DNA of 7,715 nucleotides from Candidatus Scatomorpha stercoravium (GCA_018716005.1 DVKN01000194.1:1-7715), one strand, 5' to 3'; numbered from the stretch's first letter, positions 1 through 6,466 are shown. Notes: a model not told the origin generated them from the letters alone. Numbers and translations are program-made.

Positions 1-179
1 AGGGTGTCCCCACCCTCCCTCTCGCCGCAAGGCGAGAAATGGCGGCGGGGATGGGTTGCTGCGGAGACGTCCGTCACGCACCCACCCCGTAAGGGGCGGC
101 GTCCCCGACGCCCCGCGGGCTGCCATTTGCGGCCACGTATATTCAAGCGGAGCCGACGATGCTGCTAGCGGCGACGTTC

Positions 180-224
180 GACCCCTCAGGCGCTGCGCGC
201 CAGCTCCCCTTTGCAAGGGGAGCT
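180..224 (+). repeat. S module, copy 1 (two-hairpin repeat)
   Basis: The module opens with GACCCCTCAG. It then has a short hairpin, GGCGC-TGC-GCGCC (189-201), and a perfect 10-bp hairpin, AGCTCCCCTT-TGC-AAGGGGAGCT (202-224). The same layout occurs at 4230-4276 and, reversed, at 6490-6536. The TGC loop of the first hairpin is constant while its stem sequence changes. Its role is unknown; the strong second stem could stabilise or terminate RNA, but no U-tract follows it. Confidence 0.8.
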
Positions 225-253
225 ATTATTTGCGCGCCTCATTACGCAGGACA

Positions 254-283
254 AAGCCGCCCGGTATAGTTACCGAGCGGCTT
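254..283 (-). terminator. Probable terminator of hppA (T module hairpin)
   Basis: On the minus strand, AAGCCGCTCGGTA pairs with TACCGGGCGGCTT around an ACTA loop, giving 13 positions with one U.G pair. It ends in a short TTT run. It lies about 55 nt past the hppA stop codon. The 65 bases at 318-254 match the T module after the acyltransferase gene (3950-4014) at 60 positions. The U-tract is short, so termination strength is uncertain. Confidence 0.65.
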
Positions 284-337
284 CTTTCGTCTATAGCTTA
301 CGTACGTAACGCATTGTCAGCGGGCACAGCCCGCCGG

Positions 338-2467
338 CTAGAAGAGGTGGACGTTGGCTATGACGGCGGAGAAGACTATGGACACTGTGGAGCAGAGCTT
401 TATGAGTATGTTGAGGCTGGGGCCGGAGGTATCTTTGAAGGGGTCGCCTACGGTGTCGCCTATGACGCCGGCCTTGTGGCACTCGCTGCCCTTGCCGCCG
501 TGGTGGCCGGATTCTATGTATTTCTTGGCGTTATCCCAGGCGCCGCCGGAGTTGGACATGAACACGGCCATGCCGAAGCCGCAGGTGGTGGTGCCGGCGA
601 GGAGGCCCACGACGCCCTCGACGCCGAGGACGAGCCCGGTGCCGATGGGGACTATGACCGCGAGCAGGGCGGGCACGACCATGGCCCGCAGCGCGCCGGT
701 GGTGCACAGGTCGACGCAGCTCTCGTAATCCGGCTCCGTCTCGCCCTCCATGATGCCCGCAATCTCGCGGAACTGGCGGCGCACCTCGACGACTATGTGC
801 TGCGCCGCCTTCTGCACGGCGCTCATCGTGAGCGCGCCGAAGATAAAGACGAGCATCGTGCCGATAAAGAGCCCGACGAGGACGGCGGGGTTCGTAACCG
901 AGAGGTCCATCGGCCCGCCGAGGGCCTTCTCGCCCACCTCGACGTAGCTCACGAGCAGCGCGAGGGCCGTGAGCGCGGCGGAGCCTATCGCGAAGCCCTT
1001 GCCGGTGGCGGCGGTGGTGTTGCCGAGGGAATCGAGCGCGTCCGTGCGCTCGCGCACCTCCTCGCCGAGGCCGCTCATCTCCGCGATGCCGCCCGCGTTG
1101 TCCGCGACGGGGCCGTAGGCGTCCGTGGCGAGGGTGATGCCCAGCGTGGCGAGCATGCCGATGGCGGAGATTCCGATGCCGTAGAGGCCGTTGTTGAAGA
1201 GGTTCTCATAGTCCGCGCTCGCCGTGGTAAGCGTGCCGCCCGCGGCGAGGAAGCTCACGATGACCGCGACGCCGACTATCAGGATGGGCGCGGCGGTGCT
1301 TATCATGCCGAGGGATATGCCGCCTATTATCGTCGTAGCGGCGCCGGTCTCGGTGGCCCCGGCGAGGTTCTGCGTGGGCTTATAGGTGTCGGAGGTGTAG
1401 TACTCCGTGACGTAGCCTATGGCGCAGCCGGCCGCGAGGCCGCAGAAGATGCTTATGAGTATGCCGACCCAGCTCGCGCCCTCCACGTCCTTCATGACGT
1501 ACCAGGTGAGCGGGACGCAGAGCACGGCGCAGAGCGCGGCGGCGAAATACGTGCCCGTGCGCATACTCTTCAAAAGCTCGCGCTGGCTGGCCTTCTCGCC
1601 GGTCTTTATCATGAAGGAGCCGATAAGCGAGCAGATTACGCCCACGACCGCTATCGCGAGCGGGAGGAACATACCGTTCCAGCCGTAGCCCGCGCTGGCG
1701 CCTATCGCGAAGGTGGCGAGAATGGAGCCGACGTAGCTCTCGTAGAGGTCCGCGCCCATGCCGGCGACGTCGCCCACGTTGTCGCCGACGTTATCGGCTA
1801 TCGTAGCCGGGTTGCGCGGGTCGTCCTCGGGTATGCCCGCCTCGACCTTGCCGACGAGGTCCGCGCCGACGTCCGCGGCCTTCGTGAATATGCCGCCGCC
1901 CACTCGGGCGAAGAGCGCGGCGCAGCTCGCGCCCATGCCGAACATGACCATCGTATTCGCTATCGTGTCCGCGTCGCATTTGAAGCCGTACTGGAGTATG
2001 AGGAACCAGAGCGAGACGTCCAGTATGCCGAGGCCGACAACCGTGAAGCCCATGACCGAGCCGGAGGATATCGCGACGCGCAGCCCGCGGTTCAGGCTCT
2101 CGCTCGCCGCGTTGGCCGTGCGCGCGTTCGCCGCCGTGGCTATCCTCATGCCGACGAAGCCGGCCATGCAGGAGTAGAAGCCGCCCGTAAGGAAGGCGAA
2201 GGGCACGAACTTGTTCACAAGCCCCTCCCCGTTTATCCAGGGCACATAGGCCAGCACGGCCAGCACCGCGGCGATAATCACGAATATCACCGCGACCGTC
2301 TTGTACTGCCGCTTAAGGTAGGCGTTCGCGCCCTTGCGTATCGCGGCGGCAATCTTCTGCATGAGCGGCGTGCCCTCGGAAAAGCTGAACACCCGGCGCG
2401 CCCGGGAGTAAGCAAACAGCAGCGCGCATAACGCGCCCACAACGCCTATCCAGAAGTAGTTCTCCAT
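338..2467 (-). CDS. hppA: Membrane-bound ion-pumping pyrophosphatase (K+-dependent, probably Na+-translocating)
   Basis: Hydrolyses cytoplasmic pyrophosphate and uses the energy to pump Na+ and/or H+ across the membrane. The 709-residue protein is almost entirely hydrophobic helices, as expected for the family's roughly 16 membrane segments. Family signatures are intact: DVGADLVGKVE (199-209), DDPRNPATIADNVGDNVGD (215-233), GNTTAATGKG (482-491) and DTVGDPFKDTSGPSLN (671-686). Alanine at 486 is the mark of the K+-dependent class; the K+-independent class has lysine. In the ion gate, D240 and E243 are three residues apart, as in the Thermotoga Na+ pump rather than the plant H+ pump, and K690 is present. 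I therefore infer a Na+ or dual Na+/H+ pump. The start chosen is the ATG at 2467; a TTG codon directly before it (2470) is slightly better spaced from the AGGAGT site. The stop abuts a repeat element. Confidence 0.97.
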   Translation of the reverse strand: MENYFWIGVVGALCALLFAYSRARRVFSFSEGTPLMQKIAAAIRKGANAYLKRQYKTVAVIFVIIAAVLAVLAYVPWINGEGLVNKFVPFAFLTGGFYSCMAGFVGMRIATAANARTANAASESLNRGLRVAISSGSVMGFTVVGLGILDVSLWFLILQYGFKCDADTIANTMVMFGMGASCAALFARVGGGIFTKAADVGADLVGKVEAGIPEDDPRNPATIADNVGDNVGDVAGMGADLYESYVGSILATFAIGASAGYGWNGMFLPLAIAVVGVICSLIGSFMIKTGEKASQRELLKSMRTGTYFAAALCAVLCVPLTWYVMKDVEGASWVGILISIFCGLAAGCAIGYVTEYYTSDTYKPTQNLAGATETGAATTIIGGISLGMISTAAPILIVGVAVIVSFLAAGGTLTTASADYENLFNNGLYGIGISAIGMLATLGITLATDAYGPVADNAGGIAEMSGLGEEVRERTDALDSLGNTTAATGKGFAIGSAALTALALLVSYVEVGEKALGGPMDLSVTNPAVLVGLFIGTMLVFIFGALTMSAVQKAAQHIVVEVRRQFREIAGIMEGETEPDYESCVDLCTTGALRAMVVPALLAVIVPIGTGLVLGVEGVVGLLAGTTTCGFGMAVFMSNSGGAWDNAKKYIESGHHGGKGSECHKAGVIGDTVGDPFKDTSGPSLNILIKLCSTVSIVFSAVIANVHLF

Positions 2468-2476
2468 CAAGCAATC

Positions 2477-2482
2477 ACTCCT
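2477..2482 (-). promoter_or_regulatory. Ribosome binding site of hppA
   Basis: AGGAGT on the minus strand lies 9 nt before the ATG at 2467 and 6 nt before a TTG at 2470. The spacing slightly favours TTG and codon preference favours ATG. The two choices differ by one residue. Confidence 0.75.
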
Positions 2483-2521
2483 ATCGCTTTGCTCCGCGCC
2501 TTGGCCCGGGCTGCAAGTTAT

Positions 2522-2550
2522 ATTTTACACGAAGCCGCAGCGAAAATCAA
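2522..2550 (-). promoter_or_regulatory. Sigma-A-type promoter for hppA
   Basis: On the minus strand, TTGATT (2550-2545) is followed by a 17-bp spacer and TAAAAT (2527-2522). This predicts a start of transcription near 2515 and a leader of about 50 nt. It is the best-matching site upstream of hppA. Confidence 0.6.
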
Positions 2551-2598
2551 GCAACAAGTACAAAAAAGTTGCGTATTCTACACGGTACATTCAAGTTG

Positions 2599-2627
2599 TT
2601 GCACAAAACGTACGAGACGTCTATAAT
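2599..2627 (+). promoter_or_regulatory. Possible upstream promoter for the acyltransferase gene
   Basis: A perfect TATAAT (2622-2627) follows a weak -35 match, TTGCAC (2599-2604), with a 17-bp spacer. It lies upstream of a better site at 2646-2674, so the gene may have tandem promoters. Confidence 0.4.
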
Positions 2628-2645
2628 ATCCGAGGCAGCTGGTAC

Positions 2646-2674
2646 TTGCTATTTCAGGCAGCGTCTATTATAAT
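2646..2674 (+). promoter_or_regulatory. Sigma-A-type promoter for the acyltransferase gene
   Basis: TTGCTA (2646-2651), a 17-bp spacer and a perfect TATAAT (2669-2674). Transcription would begin near 2681, only a few bases before the ribosome binding site at 2686, giving a very short leader. Confidence 0.6.
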
Positions 2675-2685
2675 GTAAAGCCGAC

Positions 2686-2692
2686 GGGAGGG
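2686..2692 (+). promoter_or_regulatory. Ribosome binding site that decides the acyltransferase start
   Basis: GGGAGGG is followed by ATGAAAATG. The first ATG (2693) touches the site and is too close to be used efficiently. The second (2699) is 6-7 nt away, the usual spacing, so 2699 is the preferred start. Confidence 0.75.
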
Positions 2693-2698
2693 ATGAAA

Positions 2699-3970
2699 AT
2701 GCCGGAACTCACCTTACAGCAGAAGCTCGAGAAGCGGAAGCTGCACCCGGTAAACAGGGCCTTTTTCGGCTTCCTTGCGAACGTGGTCGTGAAGGGCGCG
2801 CTGGTAAAGAAATATAACGTACACTTCAGCTATAAGGACGACGTCTCCGCCTACCGCGGGCAGAGCTATGTCGTCGTGTCGAACCATGCCTCGCGCATGG
2901 ACTATGTGTTCACGGCCCCGGCCTTCCTGCCGGACAGCTTCAACTTTGTCGTGGGCTGGAACGAGTTCTTCCGCAGCCATCTGGCCTTCATACTGCGCGC
3001 GGCGCAGGTTATACCGAAGAAGAACTTCGTGAGCCAGCCGTACTCGATACGGCAGATTATCCGGGTCATACGCGCGGGCGGGCGCATAATACTGCTGCCG
3101 GAGGGCATGAGCTCGATATCCGGCGCGAACCAGCCCTGCGCGAGGGGCAGCGGGCATCTGCTGAAGAACCTCGGCGTCCCGGTGCTGTACACCAAGATTG
3201 CCGGCGGCTACCTGACCGCGCCGAAGTACAACCTCACGGACCGCATAGGCCGCGTGGACGTGGAGGCGGGCGTGCTCTTCACGCCCGAGCAGCTCCGCGA
3301 GATGAGCGCCGACGAGATTCAGCGCGAGCTGGACGTGAAGCTCTATCACGACGACTACGCCTGGAACAAGACCGCGCGCGTGAAGTTCTCGGGCAAGGGG
3401 CGCATGGCGGAGAATATGCACCAGCTGCTCTTCTGGTGCCCCCAGTGCGGCTCCATGCTGACGACGGAGAGCTCGGGCGACACGATACGCTGCCGCAAGT
3501 GCGGCTGCTCCGGGCACCTCAACGAGTACTACGACCTCATCCCGGACGGGACGAGCCGCCTGCCGGAGACGCCGCGCGTCTGGTTCGATATGCAGCGCGA
3601 GGCCGTGCGCAAGCTCGTCAGCGAGCCCGGCTATGAGCTCACGGAGCACGTCAGGATAGGCATACTCCCGCCCGACCGGTACCTCAAGAAGCAGGCCACG
3701 AGCGAGATTGCCGGCGACGGCACGCTCCGCCTCAACGCCGAAGGCCTCCACTTCACCGGCACGCGCCTCGGCCGGCCCTGGAGCTTCGATATCCCCATCC
3801 GCCAGCTCCCCACCTACGGCATGTGCACCGACGTCAGCCGCTTCTACACCTTCGTCGACGGCGAATTCACCGAGTTCTACCCCGACCGCGATTCCACCGA
3901 ACTCTGGTTCATGGCCACCGAAGAACTCCACCGGCGGCGTGTCGCCGCGGACAATGCGTTACGGACGTAA
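2699..3970 (+). CDS. PlsC-type acyltransferase with C-terminal zinc ribbon
   Basis: Likely transfers an acyl group to a lysophospholipid or related acceptor at the membrane, as in 1-acylglycerol-3-phosphate acylation. The 423-residue protein (from the ATG at 2699) has the catalytic NHASRMD motif (HX4D: H63, D68), a GWNEFF segment near 87-92 and the substrate-binding LLPEG motif (E135-G136). The expected FPEGTRS is replaced by LLPEGMSS. A four-cysteine zinc ribbon follows: CPQCG (C247, C250) and CRKCG (C265, C268). Residues about 340-410 are rich in predicted beta strands and end in the pattern ELWFMATEELHR, which resembles PH/GRAM-like domains; this last point is tentative. The protein is much longer than plain PlsC (about 200-250 residues). 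The last 12 codons and the stop lie inside a repeat element, so the C-terminal tail RRRVAADNALRT is probably repeat-derived. The acceptor is unknown, so no gene symbol is given. Confidence 0.9.
   Translation: MPELTLQQKLEKRKLHPVNRAFFGFLANVVVKGALVKKYNVHFSYKDDVSAYRGQSYVVVSNHASRMDYVFTAPAFLPDSFNFVVGWNEFFRSHLAFILRAAQVIPKKNFVSQPYSIRQIIRVIRAGGRIILLPEGMSSISGANQPCARGSGHLLKNLGVPVLYTKIAGGYLTAPKYNLTDRIGRVDVEAGVLFTPEQLREMSADEIQRELDVKLYHDDYAWNKTARVKFSGKGRMAENMHQLLFWCPQCGSMLTTESSGDTIRCRKCGCSGHLNEYYDLIPDGTSRLPETPRVWFDMQREAVRKLVSEPGYELTEHVRIGILPPDRYLKKQATSEIAGDGTLRLNAEGLHFTGTRLGRPWSFDIPIRQLPTYGMCTDVSRFYTFVDGEFTEFYPDRDSTELWFMATEELHRRRVAADNALRT
3934..3948 (+). repeat. T module outer hairpin, translated copy
   Basis: GCGGCG-TGT-CGCCGC forms a perfect 6-bp stem and is followed by GACAATGCG (3950-3958). 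The counterparts after hppA and recG are GCGGGC-TGT-GCCCGC. The loop stays constant and the stem changes on both sides. Here the hairpin is read as codons of the acyltransferase. Confidence 0.7.
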
Positions 3971-3984
3971 GCTATAGACGAACC

Positions 3985-4014
3985 AAGCCGCTCGGTAACG
4001 AAACCGGGCGGCTT
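3985..4014 (+). terminator. Probable terminator of the acyltransferase gene (T module hairpin)
   Basis: AAGCCGCTCGGT pairs with ACCGGGCGGCTT around AACGAA, a 12-position stem with one U.G pair, starting 14 nt after the TAA stop. GTTCTG follows, so the U-tract is weak. The same hairpin serves hppA and recG. Confidence 0.65.
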
Positions 4015-4229
4015 GTTCTGCGTTATGGGGTGTAAGCGTGATGTAGGGGAGGGCGTCCCCGCCCTCCCTCTCGCCGGGACGGCGAGAATCGGCGGCGAGG
4101 ATGGATGGCTGCCGGAACGTCCGTCACGCACCCAACCGTAGGGGTCGGCGTCCCCGACGACCCTTGGGCTGCCATTCGCAGCCACGTATATTTCAAGCGG
4201 AGCCGGCGATGAAGCAAGAGGCAACGTTC

Positions 4230-4276
4230 GACCCCTCAGCCGCCTGCGGCGGCAGCTCCCCTTCCGAAGGGGCGCT
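4230..4276 (+). repeat. S module, copy 2 (two-hairpin repeat)
   Basis: GACCCCTCAG, then GCCGCC-TGC-GGCGGC (4239-4253), then AGCTCCCCTT-CCG-AAGGGGCGCT (4254-4276). The second stem has one mismatch compared with the other copies. The first stem differs completely from copies 1 and 3 but still pairs perfectly. Confidence 0.8.
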
Positions 4277-4307
4277 ATACGCTTGCGCATATCCTACCTA
4301 TGCGCAG

Positions 4308-4337
4308 AAAAGCCGCCCGGCGGGTTACCGGGCGGCT
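4308..4337 (-). terminator. Terminator of recG (T module hairpin)
   Basis: On the minus strand, AGCCGCCCGG pairs perfectly with CCGGGCGGCT around a 7-nt loop and runs into TTTTCTG. It lies about 65 nt after the recG stop. This is the most terminator-like of the three T copies: the U.G pair of the others is a C-G pair here and the U run is longer. Confidence 0.75.
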
Positions 4338-4400
4338 AACGTTATTCCACCGCCCAACGCGAAGTCTCGCATTGTCTGCGGGCACAGCCCGCCGCCGCCG

Positions 4401-6452
4401 TCAGGAGAGGCGGTTGTGGGTGGCGGAGAGGAGTTTTTCGGCGGCGGTGCGGGCGGGGAGGTTTTCGGGCTTTTTCAGCTCCGGGTCGGCGGCGAGGACT
4501 TCGGCGGCGGAGTCTCGCGCGGCGGCGAGCACGTCCATATCGGCGCCGAGGTCTGCGATATGCAGCTCCGGGAGACCGTGCTGCCTTGCGCCGAAGAAGT
4601 CGCCGGGCCCGCGCAGGCGCAGGTCCTCTTCGGCTATCTCGAAGCCGTTGTACGTGCGCGTCATGACCGCGAGGCGGGAGCGCGAATCCTCGTTTGCGGC
4701 GTCGGAGACGAGCACGCACCAGCTCTTGTGGCTCCCGCGCCCGACGCGGCCGCGCAGCTGATGCAGCTGGCTGAGCCCGAAGCGCTCGGCGTTCTCGACT
4801 ATCATCAGCGCCGCGTTCGGGACGTCCACGCCGACCTCTATGACGGTCGTGGACACGAGCACATCCGCCTCCCCGCTCACGAAGCGGGCCATGACGGCGT
4901 CGCGCTCCTTCGCCTTCATGCGGCCGTGGACGCACTCGACCCTCAGCCGCGGCAGGGCCCGCGCGAGCTCGCGGGCGTGCTCCTCGGCGCTCACGAGCCC
5001 GGCCGGCGACTCCGCGTCCGCCTCTATGGCCGGGCAGACGACGAAGGTCTGCCTCCCCTCGCCGGCGAGGCGCTCGATAAAGGCGTTGAGCCTCTGCCTG
5101 TACCGGGTCGTGACCGCGAAGGTGTCCACCCTCTGGCGGCCGGGCGGCAGCTCGTCTATCACCGAGACGTCGAGGTCGCCGTAGATTATGAGCGCGAGGG
5201 TGCGCGGTATGGGCGTCGCGCTCATTACGAGGACGTGGGCCCTCTCGCCCTTATCCGCGAGCGCGCCGCGCTGCGCGACGCCGAAGCGGTGCTGCTCGTC
5301 CGTGACGACGAGGCCGAGCCTCGCGAACTCCACGCCCTCGCTTATGAGCGCATGGGTGCCGACGGCGAGCTGCGCCTCCCCCGAGGCGAGGGCGGTGAGC
5401 GTCTCGCGCTTCGCCTTCGCGCCCATGGAGCCCGTCAGCTTCACGGTGCGTATCCCGAAGGGCTCGAGGAAGCCCGAGAGCGTCGCGAAATGCTGCTCGC
5501 ACAGGAGCTCGGTCGGGGCCATGAAGGCGCTCTGGCAGCCGTTTTTCGCCGCGTACCAGATGAGCGCGGCGGCGCAGAGGGTCTTGCCGGAGCCGACGTC
5601 GCCCTGGATGAGCCGGTTCATCGCCCGGCCCGAGGCCATGTCCGCGGCGCACTCCTCCACGGCCCGCAGCTGCGCCGAAGTGGGAGCGAAGGGCAGGCTG
5701 CGCATGAATTCGCCGAAATCCGCCGGGGCGAAGCGCAGCCCGGGCTTATCCCCCCGCTCTCCGCGCAGCAGGCCCATGGCACAGACGAGCGTGAAGAGCT
5801 CCGCGAATACCAGCCGCCCCCGCGCGAGGGCTAGGGCGCGCGCATCCGCCGGGAAGTGTATGTTCTCATAGGCGTAGCGCGTCGTGCACAGCGAGCGCGA
5901 GGCCGCCACGGCCTCCGGGACGCCGTCCGTCACCGCCATGCCGCAGCCGTCAAGCGCCTGGCGCACGGCGGCGGATATGTCGCGCTGGCCTATGCCGCTC
6001 GTCAGCCGGTATACGGGCAGGATGCGGCCCGTCTGCCGCCCCTCCTCCCCCTCCGGGTCGAAGGCCGGGTTCGTAAAGGCGAAAGTGCGCCCCACAAGCT
6101 GGACGCGGCCGAAGAAGGTATAGCTCTCCCCGCGCCTGAGCCTCCTGCGCAGCCAGCTCTGGTTGAAATAGGTCACGAGCATCGTCCCCGTCGAGTCCGA
6201 TATGCGGAAGCGCAGCAGCTCCATGCCGCGGCGGACGAAGCTGAACTCCGGCTCCGTGACAATCATGGCCCGCACCGAGACGCTCTCGCCCTCCGTGAGC
6301 CGCGCAATCGTCGAAAAGCGGCTGCGGTCCTCATACGCCCGCGGGAAAAAGTTCAGGAGCCCCTCAGCGTCGCGCACGCCGAGCCTGGCGAGCGCCCTGG
6401 CCTTGGCCTCGCCTATGCCCTTGAGATATTGTACGCTGCTCGTAAGCTCCAA
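4401..6452 (-). CDS. recG: ATP-dependent DNA helicase RecG
   Basis: Branch-migration helicase that remodels stalled replication forks and recombination junctions on DNA. The 683-residue length is typical. Residues about 1-160 form the wedge/OB-fold region that splits the fork. The helicase core shows Walker A GDVGSGKT (284-291), APTELL (312-317), the DEQH box (385-388, within DEQHRFG), SATPIPRT (411-418) and the motif VI region QLRGRVGRG (565-573). A C-terminal RecG region with LRLRGPGDFFGARQHG (611-626) completes the protein. No key residue is missing. The start is a TTG at 6452 behind GGAAG with a 6-nt spacer; there is no better in-frame ATG nearby. The gene lies 89 nt downstream of apbE in the same direction with no visible promoter, so co-transcription is likely. 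Its stop is followed within a few bases by a T module containing a good terminator. Confidence 0.98.
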   Translation of the reverse strand: MELTSSVQYLKGIGEAKARALARLGVRDAEGLLNFFPRAYEDRSRFSTIARLTEGESVSVRAMIVTEPEFSFVRRGMELLRFRISDSTGTMLVTYFNQSWLRRRLRRGESYTFFGRVQLVGRTFAFTNPAFDPEGEEGRQTGRILPVYRLTSGIGQRDISAAVRQALDGCGMAVTDGVPEAVAASRSLCTTRYAYENIHFPADARALALARGRLVFAELFTLVCAMGLLRGERGDKPGLRFAPADFGEFMRSLPFAPTSAQLRAVEECAADMASGRAMNRLIQGDVGSGKTLCAAALIWYAAKNGCQSAFMAPTELLCEQHFATLSGFLEPFGIRTVKLTGSMGAKAKRETLTALASGEAQLAVGTHALISEGVEFARLGLVVTDEQHRFGVAQRGALADKGERAHVLVMSATPIPRTLALIIYGDLDVSVIDELPPGRQRVDTFAVTTRYRQRLNAFIERLAGEGRQTFVVCPAIEADAESPAGLVSAEEHARELARALPRLRVECVHGRMKAKERDAVMARFVSGEADVLVSTTVIEVGVDVPNAALMIVENAERFGLSQLHQLRGRVGRGSHKSWCVLVSDAANEDSRSRLAVMTRTYNGFEIAEEDLRLRGPGDFFGARQHGLPELHIADLGADMDVLAAARDSAAEVLAADPELKKPENLPARTAAEKLLSATHNRLS

Positions 6453-6458
6453 AGCACA

Positions 6459-6466
6459 CTTCCTTT
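6459..6466 (-). promoter_or_regulatory. Ribosome binding site of recG, supporting a TTG start
   Basis: AAAGGAAG on the minus strand ends 6 nt before the TTG at 6452. A GTG inside the spacer is out of frame, so it does not compete. Confidence 0.75.

Larger units (their letters stand above)
1..337 (+). repeat. Composite hairpin repeat, copy 1 (left end outside window)
   Basis: This non-coding stretch matches 4050-4394 in the same orientation and order. It holds block B (1 to about 179), module S (180-224) and an inverted terminator module T (about 242-336). Hairpins seen in B: 1-6/11-16, 20-26/31-37 with a GCAA loop, 93-98/109-114 around a 10-nt loop, and 118-123/129-134. Copy 2 has the same four hairpins, with base changes that mostly keep the pairing. 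The repeat ends directly at the hppA stop codon. The copy is cut by the window edge; by analogy with copy 2, another T module should lie to the left. No gene is supported here. Confidence 0.8.
3932..4397 (+). repeat. Composite hairpin repeat, copy 2 (T-B-S-inverted T)
   Basis: A roughly 465-bp element fills the whole gap between two converging genes. Order: T module forward (3932 to about 4028), block B (4046-4229), S module (4230-4276), and T module inverted (about 4304-4397). B contains hairpins at 4047-4055/4060-4068, 4069-4076/4080-4087, 4142-4147/4158-4163 and 4167-4172/4178-4183. The inverted T modules act like terminal inverted repeats around a core, as in MITEs. The left end lies inside the acyltransferase reading frame and the right end abuts the recG stop. 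No transposase and no clear target-site duplication are visible. I do not recognise a named family; it could equally be a REP/BIME-like repeat or a structured RNA. Confidence 0.75.

Noticed and set aside
159..269. Short open frame of 36 codons with a GGAG-like site upstream
   Set aside because: It crosses the S and T hairpins; the copy at 4209 reads on into antisense recG, and differences between copies follow base pairing rather than coding.
1..337. CRISPR array or tRNA/rRNA gene in the repeat regions
   Set aside because: There are no short regularly spaced direct repeats, and no cloverleaf or rRNA-like sequence; the repeats are modular hairpins.
56..2431. Very long open frame (791 codons) on the plus strand
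   Set aside because: It is antisense to hppA, whose product matches its family end to end. The long frame reflects GC-rich codon bias, begins in a repeat, and its product is low-complexity with no recognised motif.
2714..3931. 405-codon open frame on the minus strand
   Set aside because: It is antisense to the acyltransferase, with no ribosome binding site or recognisable domain. It is a mirror of third-position GC bias.
3932..4397. Insertion sequence with transposase
   Set aside because: No transposase reading frame is present in the element, and no target-site duplication could be made out, so at most it is a non-autonomous element.
4101..5834. 577-codon open frame on the plus strand
   Set aside because: It starts in the composite repeat and runs antisense through recG. 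Its product is compositionally biased and unlike any known family.
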